The position numbers were made by a program, and so were the translations under genes. Below the pieces are notes generated by a model. It was given only the letters and a program-made list of their open reading frames with translations, was not told the origin of the DNA and ran no database searches. Shown here piece by piece: positions 16,217 to 24,495 of a DNA stretch of 64,000 nt. Every line of letters begins with the position of its first letter. Position 1 is the stretch's first letter. Origin of the DNA: an uncultured Eubacteriales bacterium. GTDB lineage: Bacteria > Bacillota_A > Clostridia > Oscillospirales > Oscillospiraceae. The DNA is taken from assembly GCA_900319835.1 (NCBI GenBank), contig ONPY01000009.1:24780-88779 (forward strand), written 5' to 3'.

Positions 16217-16393
16217 TTTTTTCAATCTCCCTTTTTGTGAATTTACGGGCTTGCCTTGGTGCGGTGTCATGCCGATATTTGTTCCCGTGTGTATATAATT
16301 TATTATATAATGGATATAATGGCTTCTATCTTGCGTCAAGAGTCCCCGTCGGGGAGGGAGGTTTCGGAAGGGCGCGGCCCCCGAAAAGAAGCT

Positions 16394-16622
16394 CAGGTGC
16401 GGGCCGGACTCGAATTCCCTTCGGGGACTGGGCGGCGGACCTACTCTAGGTGGGACCACCAACACCAAGAGGCCCCGGCTCCCTTGATGCACCGGGCTGC
16501 GGAAGGCTTTTCCTGACGGGCCGGACTCGAATTCCCTTCGGGGACTGGACGGCGGACTTTGCCCGCCGCCGTCGCCGGAACCGGCCTGCGGCCGACCGGA
16601 TCGAGGCGGGACCATCGGCACC
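16394..16622. repeat. Two tandem degenerate units with tRNA T-arm-like motif
   Basis: GGGCCGGACTCGAATTCCCT followed by TCGGGGACTGG and CGGCGGAC occurs at about 16397-16436 and again at about 16518-16557. Each unit ends with a GGGACCA(C/T)C..CACCAA motif (16451-16471 and 16609-16627). On the minus strand GGCCGGACTCGAA reads TTCGAGTCCGGCC, identical to the T-arm of tRNA-Leu at 33534-33546. No complete cloverleaf can be drawn. Confidence 0.55.
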
Positions 16623-16654
16623 AAAAAGGGCACCCCCTTCGGGGTGCCCTTTTT
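16623..16654 (-). terminator. Intrinsic terminator, probably the original tRNA-Leu terminator
   Basis: AAAAAGGGCACCCC and GGGGTGCCCTTTTT form a perfect 14-bp stem with loop CTTC and T-runs on both strands. It lies directly outside the left end of the island. Joining the outer flanks at the CTGTTT core would place it 10 nt downstream of the tRNA-Leu CCA. Confidence 0.8.
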
Positions 16655-16929
16655 GGTACTGTTTACTTTAATGTGAACCATAGAAGTGTGAAGTATAGAA
16701 AACGCCATTTTCTCTTAGAGCCACAAGGCTTTCAGGCTTTTTCTATGCTTGCGGTTTCGAATGTTCTCATCTTGTTTTCGTAATTATTTTACTACTTTTC
16801 GCTTCCTTTGTCAACCGCACTTATGCGACACATATCTCTCACCCGGGGATGCAGCTGTGTCGAAGACGTTGTTGATGCAAACCCACGTAAGGATCTAATT
16901 CTGACAAAGCCAATGGCCCTACAACCATC

Positions 16930-19900
16930 TCAGCCTTTCCCTGCGCTTTTCCTGTGATTAAGAATGTCTACCAAATCGCAATTCTCATATCCAGGCGGAA
17001 TGAACGGCTTATCGGTTGGTATAATTGACTCCACAGCTAACACATCTGTTTGTTTTAATTCATAGGCATTTAATATTCTAAGACTTCCTGCGTGTTTGAG
17101 TATTTGCTTCTCAAGGTGTTCCTCGGGGGAATCTATTCCATCCCTGATAATGCTTGGGCAAATGATATAGTCTCCACTTATTGATTGTATCTGTTCAAAA
17201 AAGCCAACATTCTTGTCGCTATTAGGTTGCATTGTATGCATGCGGCACGGATTGATTACGACGCAGTTTTTCTTCGCCTTATCATTAGGGAAAAATGAAT
17301 TTGCACCAATTCCGATTCTGTACCAATATGGATGTTCAGAGTCAATTCCCTTAATAATCCTTATTCCGATTTCGTTTCCGACATCATCAGTTCCATATCT
17401 CTTTATCCACTCGTCGAAAATCTTTAGCCCAGCTTCATTTCTGAACATCAAAGAAAGAACCGGCGGATAATTTGGATGGAACATGTATAAGGCTCCGCAC
17501 CATGTACTAATATCCCACAGCGGTATGTTAATTATATCAGTCATGAATACTTCGTCGTTTTTGCACTGTTGGTAAGAAAAATCTGGAGGAACTCCATAGA
17601 TTACTTTTCCATCTTCTATCTCTTCCTCATCACATGATGGGTTCTCCTTGTGTAACGCCTTCTTTTCCAACCTAACCATCGGCTCTTCATCGAATCCATT
17701 TACCAGGCTGGAATAAGAGAACATCTCTGGACCAAACGTGGAATAACCGTAAAACAGGCTGTCTGTAAATACTTCTGAGCGAGCTAAAACGAATTCATTT
17801 TCGACCATTTCTTTCAGCTTCTGAAAATCTTCATTCGAACTCAGTATCGCAGAAATTATAGTAGAAATGATCTCAATGAGCTTGCTTGAAAGCATCTCGT
17901 GCGCAAGTTGAAACTCAGAATCGGTATACTCGGAAATATAGATTGACATGTGTGTTGGGTTATTTCTACTGTAGCGCATCTCAATTGAGAATCCGTCCTG
18001 AGAAGCCTTTATAATATCAATGTCAAAGACACTGGCGCGCGAATAGATATCATTATGAAAGCCCGTGCCCAAGAAGCATTCTAAGGTGGCTAACAGAGTG
18101 GCCGCAAACTCAATGGAGAATATGTCATTTGACGAGCGAATGCGAAAATTGCATCCCATTATTCTGGACTGTAGCACACTCTCCTTTTCAAATCCGTACC
18201 ATGGTTCATACCTGATCTGATCCCATGCAGGTTGGTTTGCCCACATTTCCATGTACTTATCTGCTTCTTCTGTGCTTTCATTGTTCTCCTGAAGCAAATC
18301 CTTATCATAGTATCCGAGTTCATACCTACATGCCATTGCTGAGAGCGGGAGCCCTTTTGCGTCAAGATATTTGGGGAGTTTTCCGAGGCAGCGCAGTTTC
18401 TCAAAAGGTGTTTTAAAGATAGGATAAGCAAGCAAAACGTCGAAGTTGTTCCCGTCATCTGGAATGGTGCCTGGGTAGGCATCGCGCGCTATCAATTCAA
18501 TTATGTGCATTTCAGAAGCAAAGATGACTCTTCCTTGCATTAACTCTATCCACTTAAGCTCATTCGCAGCTACTGCAAAGAACGGAGTAATCTCACCCTT
18601 CTTCATGTATTCATTCAAACAGTATGTTACGACATAAAAATAATAATTCCGCGCCGCCCAATAAAGTCCAAGCTTTTTGTACAATTGAGCCATTAAGAAA
18701 ACAGTTTTTGTAAGAGAGTCCGTATTCGCCTCATTGTGGAAACTCAATACTGCCTTACTGAAAAATGAAAGTGCTCTATAGGGATCGGAGTCGATCAGCT
18801 GACTGCCGCGCATAGCATTCATTGTTGCAGCTTCTGAATCGTGTTTCTCCTTGGATAGTCTGGTAACTAAAAGATCAAACAGTTGATCGTAGTTATTCGC
18901 TTCTTGATAGATAGGAACGCGTTGTATCATCTTCGCTATAGTTTCAACATCAACCTCCAGACTGTTTTCACTTTTTTGAACAATATCAATATAATCATTT
19001 ACGATGTCATCCAAGGAATCACCGCGTGCAAGGCGAATCATCTGAAAACTGTTTCGGGCAGAGAGTATCGTATTGGGCTTGTTTTCATCGCTTGTGAGAT
19101 ACATAAATAAGGATTCTATTACATGCCGATGCTGTTCTAACTCGATCTCGTTTTCTTGTTCGCGTTGGGTAAGAGAAAACAGATTCATCCACAGTGTGCA
19201 GAGCTTCTCGAATAGATATGTAGTCTTCTCTTCAGATGCTATTTTTTCAAAATCTTTATAATACGCATAGAAACGCGTCGCGGAAGGATACCACCAGAAA
19301 ATCGTCCAGGCACTCTCATAAAAAGCATCTGCTTGGTCAATAATGGACCCATATTCTTTGGCCAAACGAATGTATCGGTCAATACGGTTTTGTGTTTCCT
19401 GCTCATCTTTTTCTAATTCACGTGAGAGAATAACACTTCTTCTGGCATGCTTAATGATCTCGGCGGCCTTAATAATACTCAAATCTCTCAGTATTGTCTC
19501 TATTTCATCAAGTTCCTGCTGCCGTTTATAATCTTTTTCTCCTAATCGTTTCTCGTCCAGAAGGTTTTCAGACAATCCAAGTGTATTTACAGCAATTTTC
19601 CGATTGTTCTCATTTCTGAATACAGCATCCAACAACCAATCCATACTAAGGATTCGTACATCAATGCCATATTTGCTTCTAAGATCATCTTCCACTTCGG
19701 CACGTTTCTTATCAGGAATAAGCTGATTGGAAATGAAAAAGATCTTTTTATACTCACGCCCAGCCGTGATTGTCTCTACGATTTTCTTTACATCAGACTT
19801 TACCTTGGAACGCCAATCGGCTTTTGCACTTATCGCAAAAGCCCAACGCTCAACACCAGCTTTGTCGCCATAGCCAACAAGCCAAGATTCTGTGAGCTGT

Positions 19901-20160
19901 TCAGAAACAGGATAGGTCTCTGTATCTGCTTTGCTATCCCCTCCGCCGGTTGGGCCGGTCTGTGGCAAAAGATTAGGGCATATTTCTTGCTCCAATATGG
20001 CTTTACAGAAACGCTCAAAGTCTTTCTCCTGACTGTGCCCCGATATTTTACTCAAATGGTATTCCAGAAAATCTCTTCCGAAATTTGCTTTCTTGATTAT
20101 TGTTGAATCAGAAAACTGGTCTGGATGCCATTTCCTATAATTCTCTTTAGCGTCGACCAC
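16930..20160 (-). CDS. Large protein with N-terminal PD-(D/E)XK-like nuclease domain
   Basis: A 1076-residue protein. The first 200 residues resemble restriction-type nucleases: FERFCKAIL, then GGGDSKADTE (Asp75), then AFAISAKADW (Lys113), followed by an alpha/beta stretch (KKIFFISNQLIPDKKRAEVE...LSMDWLLDAVF) seen in restriction-like proteins. The remaining 850 residues are mostly helical with repeat-like (TPR-type) segments and no recognised domain. The GTG start has GGAGG 7 nt upstream. It is last in an operon with the methylase-nuclease and the RHH gene and so is probably a defence effector. The Lys motif SAK instead of ExK is unusual. Confident that it is a gene; the nuclease call is tentative. 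Confidence 0.6.
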   Translation of the reverse strand: MVDAKENYRKWHPDQFSDSTIIKKANFGRDFLEYHLSKISGHSQEKDFERFCKAILEQEICPNLLPQTGPTGGGDSKADTETYPVSEQLTESWLVGYGDKAGVERWAFAISAKADWRSKVKSDVKKIVETITAGREYKKIFFISNQLIPDKKRAEVEDDLRSKYGIDVRILSMDWLLDAVFRNENNRKIAVNTLGLSENLLDEKRLGEKDYKRQQELDEIETILRDLSIIKAAEIIKHARRSVILSRELEKDEQETQNRIDRYIRLAKEYGSIIDQADAFYESAWTIFWWYPSATRFYAYYKDFEKIASEEKTTYLFEKLCTLWMNLFSLTQREQENEIELEQHRHVIESLFMYLTSDENKPNTILSARNSFQMIRLARGDSLDDIVNDYIDIVQKSENSLEVDVETIAKMIQRVPIYQEANNYDQLFDLLVTRLSKEKHDSEAATMNAMRGSQLIDSDPYRALSFFSKAVLSFHNEANTDSLTKTVFLMAQLYKKLGLYWAARNYYFYVVTYCLNEYMKKGEITPFFAVAANELKWIELMQGRVIFASEMHIIELIARDAYPGTIPDDGNNFDVLLAYPIFKTPFEKLRCLGKLPKYLDAKGLPLSAMACRYELGYYDKDLLQENNESTEEADKYMEMWANQPAWDQIRYEPWYGFEKESVLQSRIMGCNFRIRSSNDIFSIEFAATLLATLECFLGTGFHNDIYSRASVFDIDIIKASQDGFSIEMRYSRNNPTHMSIYISEYTDSEFQLAHEMLSSKLIEIISTIISAILSSNEDFQKLKEMVENEFVLARSEVFTDSLFYGYSTFGPEMFSYSSLVNGFDEEPMVRLEKKALHKENPSCDEEEIEDGKVIYGVPPDFSYQQCKNDEVFMTDIINIPLWDISTWCGALYMFHPNYPPVLSLMFRNEAGLKIFDEWIKRYGTDDVGNEIGIRIIKGIDSEHPYWYRIGIGANSFFPNDKAKKNCVVINPCRMHTMQPNSDKNVGFFEQIQSISGDYIICPSIIRDGIDSPEEHLEKQILKHAGSLRILNAYELKQTDVLAVESIIPTDKPFIPPGYENCDLVDILNHRKSAGKG

Positions 20161-20239
20161 TGGAATCCCTCCATTTTAGTTGCTATCTCGTTATTTGTTA
20201 GATTGCCTCTGTCATGATAGCAAACGACTGTAACATACG

Positions 20240-20416
20240 TTACGATTTTTGTTCTTCCTTTTTCGCCTTCTCCTCATCCAGATGTGTCCGCAAGATTCTT
20301 TCCATGGCCATCGTTACCGTCTGGCCCTTTTCCTCCGCATACGCGCGGAGATCTTCCATGACTTGGCGATCCACATAGAAGCTGATCTTCTCACCATCTT
20401 TCTTTGCTCTGGCCAT
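20240..20416 (-). CDS. Small ribbon-helix-helix-like protein
   Basis: A 58-residue protein: MARAKKDGEKISFYVDRQVM then DLRAYAEEKGQTVTMAMERI, a short beta strand and two helices as in ribbon-helix-helix DNA-binding proteins common on mobile elements. The ATG lies only one base beyond the TGA of the upstream methylase gene (TGATATG), with AAGGAAGG 8 nt before it, so it is translationally linked. It may repress the operon or act in element maintenance. A 79-bp gap leads to the 1076-residue gene. Confidence 0.75.
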   Translation of the reverse strand: MARAKKDGEKISFYVDRQVMEDLRAYAEEKGQTVTMAMERILRTHLDEEKAKKEEQKS

Positions 20417-20417
20417 A

Positions 20418-23210
20418 TCAGTCACCTTCCTTTGCTGTGAGTTCCTGATACAGCTTCATCAGAGCGGCCACACAATCGCTTTCGGTGAAGTTCTTGATCG
20501 GGAAACCGTATGCCGCCATAACTGCTTTATCATTTGCTTGGTGAGCCTTCAATAGTTCTGGATACAGATACATATGTTCACCGTACATTTGAGCCAAAGA
20601 TGCTGTAGGATATAGAGCGCGGGCATCAAGAATGGCCTGAGCAGTCTGCTCAATTCTGGCTTTCTGTGTGTCATTGGGAGATGGCCACGGAAAAGTGTTA
20701 TAAACTACAGAGAGTGAGTAACTATAATCACTTTTCATACGCATAGCAACACAACGCATCCAAGAGTTGTGAACATTGGAAGTTAGAATTCCGAACTGGT
20801 ATATAGTGCCATCTGGGATTATACTTACTTTGTTGTTTGCAATTACACTTTTATCAATATACCCAATTGGAATATACCTTCTCATTTGAGAAGACACCAG
20901 AGGAACGACTAAAGCATGGTCTGGATTATTAGTGTCTCTGAACAGAGTAGGTCTATTTGCAAGAACATGGGCTTGCTTATCTGCACTCGCCAATCTATCT
21001 TGCCTTACTCGTTCAACCCGTTCGAGGACGAGGGGCATGGAAAGTAACTCTGTTGGCGAAATACCAACCAGCCAGAGGCAGTATCTCGGAATGTTATTGA
21101 TAAACTCTTCTGAGCCAATCATACGTTTGAACCATTTTTCAGAGGCAGGTTCCCGTTTTACAAAATCATCTTTCTCTTCTTGGCTCATTATCAGAGCGAG
21201 TGTCTTTACTGTCTTATTACCGGCTATCATTTTGGGAACATTGCAGATTGGCTCTTTACGTGCCTTAACAACAATGTTGTCACAATCTATTAAATATGGG
21301 CTAATATTCGAAGCTGTCCTTACTATACCATCACTAAAAATCTTCTTTGTTCCAGATGAAAGAGAATCGTTTTGAGAGAAACCTATAATTACGCAATGGA
21401 CACTTGCTGCTTTCCTTGATTCGCTCTCCCATACAAAAGTACGATATGCAAAATCAATACTTATTTTTTTCCCAAATAGAAATTCCCATAGAATAGCAGG
21501 TTGCTCCCCCTGCGTAATGGAATTTGTAGAGACGAAGGCGCACTTTATGCTTGTCTCATCAATAAAATCAGATGCTTTTATATACCAACCGCAGACATAA
21601 TCAAGTAGTCCACATTTTTGTACACGGTCTGCAGAAACAAACTCAATATCTTCACGCTGTGATTTTGATTGCACTTTAAACCCAGAGAACGGTGGATTAC
21701 CCATGATATAGTTCAGCCTGGTCTTATCCACCACACTTTCCCAATCAATACGTAAGGCGTTGCCCTCAACGATATTGGCGTTGGTCTTCAGCGGTAAGAA
21801 ATCCAGATCCATAACAAGGATCTTGCTGGTCTCCTTCATCATCTGGCTCTCTGCGATCCAGAGGGCAGTCTTGGCGACGGTGACAGCGAAATCGTTGATC
21901 TCAATGCCGTGGAACTGGGAAATGCTGACCAGGATCGGTTCCGTAACAGCATCCATGCTGATCTGTCCACGGTGCAGTTCGGAGATAACCGCATTCTCCA
22001 GGCGGCGCAGGCTCAGATAGCTCTCAGTTAAAAAGTTGCCGCTGCCGGCCGCCGGATCCAAGAATTCCAGAGAAGCCAGTTTGCGCTGAAAAGCGAGCAG
22101 GCTCTTCTCTTTTGTCTTCCACACATCGATTGCCTTGATGTTCTCAAATTCTGCCTTCAGATCATTCAGGAACAGCGGATCGATGACCTTGTGGATATTC
22201 TCAATGCTGGTGTAGTGCATGCCGCCGCTGCGGCGAGTCTCCGGATTCAAGGTGCTCTCAAACACGGCACCGAAGATGGTCGGACTGATTTCAGACCAGT
22301 CGAAATCCGCAGAGGCGCGCTGGAGCAGCAACGTTTTCAGTTCGTCGTTGAACGGTGGGATGATGACGGTCTCGTCGGCAAACAAGCCGCCGTTGACATA
22401 GGGAAAGGCTGCAAGCATCGGATCATCGTCTGCCAGATAGGGATCACGCTCCTCGGGCTTCTGATTCAAGACCTTGAAAAGCTGCGTCAGTGCCTTACGG
22501 AGTTGATTTGCAGAGAACTGCTTCAGGTAGTCATGGAACATCAGGTGCTTACCAAAGATACCGGCATCCTCAGCATACAGGCAGAAAACCAGGCGCACAC
22601 AGAGCTTGTTCAGGTGCTTGAGCGTCTCCGGATCATCCGGATTCTTGTATTGCTTCAACAGGCCGTCGTAGAGAAGCCCAACCACTTCGCCGGCCTTGAT
22701 AGAGATCTCCATCTCACGCTGCAGATGCACGCTGCCCTTGTCTACGAGGAAGGACAGGCGGTAGTATTCCTTCTCCAAATCTGCCAATTTGATCTTCTCT
22801 GGCTCACCGCGCGGGTTTTCCATATCATAGACATAGAACTCCTGGAAATTGCACGTGATGATCCAACGCGGGCGCTCTGAATACGGCAGCTCGGCCGAGT
22901 AGCGCTTGGCCTGCTGAAAAGGAGTCAAAAGAGACCCGTCAGACTGCTTGATTGCTTTGTTCAGATCCTTTCCGGCGCCCTTCTGCTCGATCATGACATG
23001 AGTCTCGGAGATAAAGCCGTCAATAAAGCCGGTGGAAGTATCCAGCTTCACCTGATCCTCGAACTTGATATACTTCTCGGGCTCGGCCACGTCAAAGACG
23101 TCACGAAGCAGAGAAATCCAGAACGGCTGGCTTTCTCCCTTCTCATACCCCTTGCCTTCCCAGTATTTTGCGAAAGCTTTTGCTGCTGTTTTCTGCTGTA
23201 TATCAGTCAT
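20418..23210 (-). CDS. MmeI/YeeA-type DNA methyltransferase with N-terminal nuclease motif
   Basis: A 930-residue single-chain enzyme. Near the N-terminus FIDGF (Asp64) and IEQKG (Glu75, Lys77) form the D...ExK nuclease triad of MmeI-like proteins. A helical spacer follows, then the gamma-class N6-adenine methylase core: DPAAGSGNFLTES (motif I, about 387) and NPPF (motif IV, about 505), and a C-terminal target recognition region. The predicted role is modification of one DNA strand and cleavage of unmodified DNA (type IIG/IIL), or methylation only if the nuclease is silent. It heads the operon and has a strong promoter (23240-23268). AGAGAGG lies 9 nt before the ATG. The base composition is lower in GC than the flanks, as expected for transferred cargo. 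Confidence 0.85.
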   Translation of the reverse strand: MTDIQQKTAAKAFAKYWEGKGYEKGESQPFWISLLRDVFDVAEPEKYIKFEDQVKLDTSTGFIDGFISETHVMIEQKGAGKDLNKAIKQSDGSLLTPFQQAKRYSAELPYSERPRWIITCNFQEFYVYDMENPRGEPEKIKLADLEKEYYRLSFLVDKGSVHLQREMEISIKAGEVVGLLYDGLLKQYKNPDDPETLKHLNKLCVRLVFCLYAEDAGIFGKHLMFHDYLKQFSANQLRKALTQLFKVLNQKPEERDPYLADDDPMLAAFPYVNGGLFADETVIIPPFNDELKTLLLQRASADFDWSEISPTIFGAVFESTLNPETRRSGGMHYTSIENIHKVIDPLFLNDLKAEFENIKAIDVWKTKEKSLLAFQRKLASLEFLDPAAGSGNFLTESYLSLRRLENAVISELHRGQISMDAVTEPILVSISQFHGIEINDFAVTVAKTALWIAESQMMKETSKILVMDLDFLPLKTNANIVEGNALRIDWESVVDKTRLNYIMGNPPFSGFKVQSKSQREDIEFVSADRVQKCGLLDYVCGWYIKASDFIDETSIKCAFVSTNSITQGEQPAILWEFLFGKKISIDFAYRTFVWESESRKAASVHCVIIGFSQNDSLSSGTKKIFSDGIVRTASNISPYLIDCDNIVVKARKEPICNVPKMIAGNKTVKTLALIMSQEEKDDFVKREPASEKWFKRMIGSEEFINNIPRYCLWLVGISPTELLSMPLVLERVERVRQDRLASADKQAHVLANRPTLFRDTNNPDHALVVPLVSSQMRRYIPIGYIDKSVIANNKVSIIPDGTIYQFGILTSNVHNSWMRCVAMRMKSDYSYSLSVVYNTFPWPSPNDTQKARIEQTAQAILDARALYPTASLAQMYGEHMYLYPELLKAHQANDKAVMAAYGFPIKNFTESDCVAALMKLYQELTAKEGD

Positions 23211-23239
23211 GGCACAATACCTCTCTGTGTTATACTATA

Positions 23240-23268
23240 ATTATACTTCATTTATATAGATAAATCAA
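23240..23268 (-). promoter_or_regulatory. Promoter of the restriction-modification operon
   Basis: Read leftward: TTGATT (23268-23263), a 17-nt AT-rich spacer and TATAAT (23245-23240). The methylase start lies 30 nt beyond. Confidence 0.75.
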
Positions 23269-23373
23269 GATGTACCGTTGCATGTTGCGAGAAGATAAAG
23301 CCCGGTTTATCGCACATCATGCGATATTCTATGATTAAGCAATGTTTTCCACATAGGAAAACCTGTTGCAGGC

Positions 23374-23415
23374 CAAAAAATCCCATCTGCGCACGCAAGT
23401 GCGGCAGATGGGATT
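23374..23415 (-). terminator. Intrinsic terminator after the 152-residue unknown gene
   Basis: On the minus strand AATCCCATCTGC pairs with GCAGATGGGATT (perfect 12 bp) around a loop of 13 nt, followed by TTTT. It lies just beyond the stop of the gene at 23429-23887. Confidence 0.75.
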
Positions 23416-23428
23416 CACAATGGCTTTT

Positions 23429-23887
23429 TTACATCGAGAGATATGTATGCTCCAGATCGTCCATGATCTTCTCCTTCTCTTCTTCACTGACAGGAACAAG
23501 GAAACGAACTAAGACCAACTCCTTCGGCAAGAGATCTGCAGTCGCTTCGATCTGAGGCATTGCAATCATTTGAACTGTCCGGTCGACATCTTTTTGATGC
23601 GATCCAATACAAATGATCGGCGCCTGCTTCTCGGCAAACATTTTTACCACTTCACTTAGGGGCAGCGGTTCTTGCCCGTGGTCATTGTGGAAAACGTATG
23701 CGTAAAGGTCTGTTGGGAATACATGATCTGATCTGAATTGCTTTGGGTTCGGGTTGAACATACTCAATTCCTGATGGAAGAGGTTTTCCGAGCGCAGGAA
23801 TGCGTAACACATTTTTACGCGGTTCTCTTCTTCGGCCAGCTCTTCCAGATTGAATAGGGTCGCGTCAAATGACTCTTGGATATGCAT
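23429..23887 (-). CDS. Unknown protein, 152 residues, island cargo
   Basis: I do not recognise this family. It begins MHIQESFDATLFNLEELAEE and is acidic, with no signal peptide or membrane segment. A central stretch (EKQAPIICIGSHQKDVDRTV) could be a strand-turn-helix. The C-terminus is a charged helix. The ATG at 23887 has AGGAG 10 nt upstream. An in-frame extension to 23944 has none. It is divergent from a small HTH regulator (24037), a layout common for regulator/target or toxin/antitoxin-type pairs, but nothing in it shows toxin activity. Confidence 0.6.
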   Translation of the reverse strand: MHIQESFDATLFNLEELAEEENRVKMCYAFLRSENLFHQELSMFNPNPKQFRSDHVFPTDLYAYVFHNDHGQEPLPLSEVVKMFAEKQAPIICIGSHQKDVDRTVQMIAMPQIEATADLLPKELVLVRFLVPVSEEEKEKIMDDLEHTYLSM

Positions 23888-24036
23888 GGTGTCGTTTCTC
23901 CTTTCATACACATATAAACAGTGTATATTATGAACTGATTTCATGTGTATGTCAAGAGATTTTTCTCTTTTTCCTTGCTCTGCTCATTCTCCGAGAGTAT
24001 AATAACCACATTCCATGACAGGAGGGTTGGCTTTAT

Positions 24037-24255
24037 ATGCCATTTAGATACAAGATAGATATCCTCGCCGCCCTCAAAGAAAAGGGTTATTCCACTTACC
24101 GCATACGGAAAGAAAAAATCTTTGCAGAAGCAACGCTGCAACTGTTCCGGCAAGGTGTTATTGCTTCCCAGAGCACCCTGGAGAAGTTGTGTGAGCTCCT
24201 GGATTGTCAGCCTGGTGATATTCTCATATATGAGAAAGATACCGATAACTCCTGA
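24037..24255 (+). CDS. Small Cro/C1-type HTH regulator
   Basis: A 72-residue single-domain DNA-binding protein (HTH_26/YozG-like): helices around YSTYRIRKEKIFAEATLQLF and SQSTLEKLCELLDCQPGDIL, the typical xre-type five-helix layout with the C-terminal CQPGDIL(I/V)Y signature. GGAGGGTTGG precedes the ATG by about 8-12 nt. It lies divergently to the 152-residue unknown gene in the island and probably controls that intergenic region. A weak hairpin (TTTCGC/GCGAAA, 24262-24280) follows. Confidence 0.85.
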   Translation: MPFRYKIDILAALKEKGYSTYRIRKEKIFAEATLQLFRQGVIASQSTLEKLCELLDCQPGDILIYEKDTDNS

Positions 24256-24495
24256 TTTTTCTTTCGCGTAACATGCGAAAAAATCTGGCTAATTTCGCAT
24301 ACCGCGGCAAAAATGAGTCAAGAGAAGTGTTTTCCCTATATGAAAAATGGGACTCTCCGCTTTGCAGGTAGATAGATCGTACAAAGCAATTTGAATTCCG
24401 ACGTGAGCTCTAAGAACAATCTCATACAGAAAATAATTGGAACAGGCCTTCCGTGCAGATCAATCAGAAAGCCTGTTCTTTTCATATATCTCTTT
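24256..24495. other. Short non-coding gap with two hairpins
   Basis: A small hairpin lies at 24262-24280. A second (GGAACAGGC...GCCTGTTC, about 24438-24477) follows the surface-protein stop and can end either transcript. No gene is seen. Confidence 0.45.

Larger units (their letters stand above)
16217..16929. other. Non-coding region spanning the island's left boundary
   Basis: 16217-16390 is spacer with an AT-rich palindrome (ATTATATAATGGATATAATGG near 16300-16320) that may hold the Sel1 promoter. 16394-16622 holds two degenerate GC-rich repeat units, 16623-16654 an intrinsic terminator, 16659-16664 the island's left core and 16665-16929 the AT-rich island end. No gene is seen. Confidence 0.6.
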
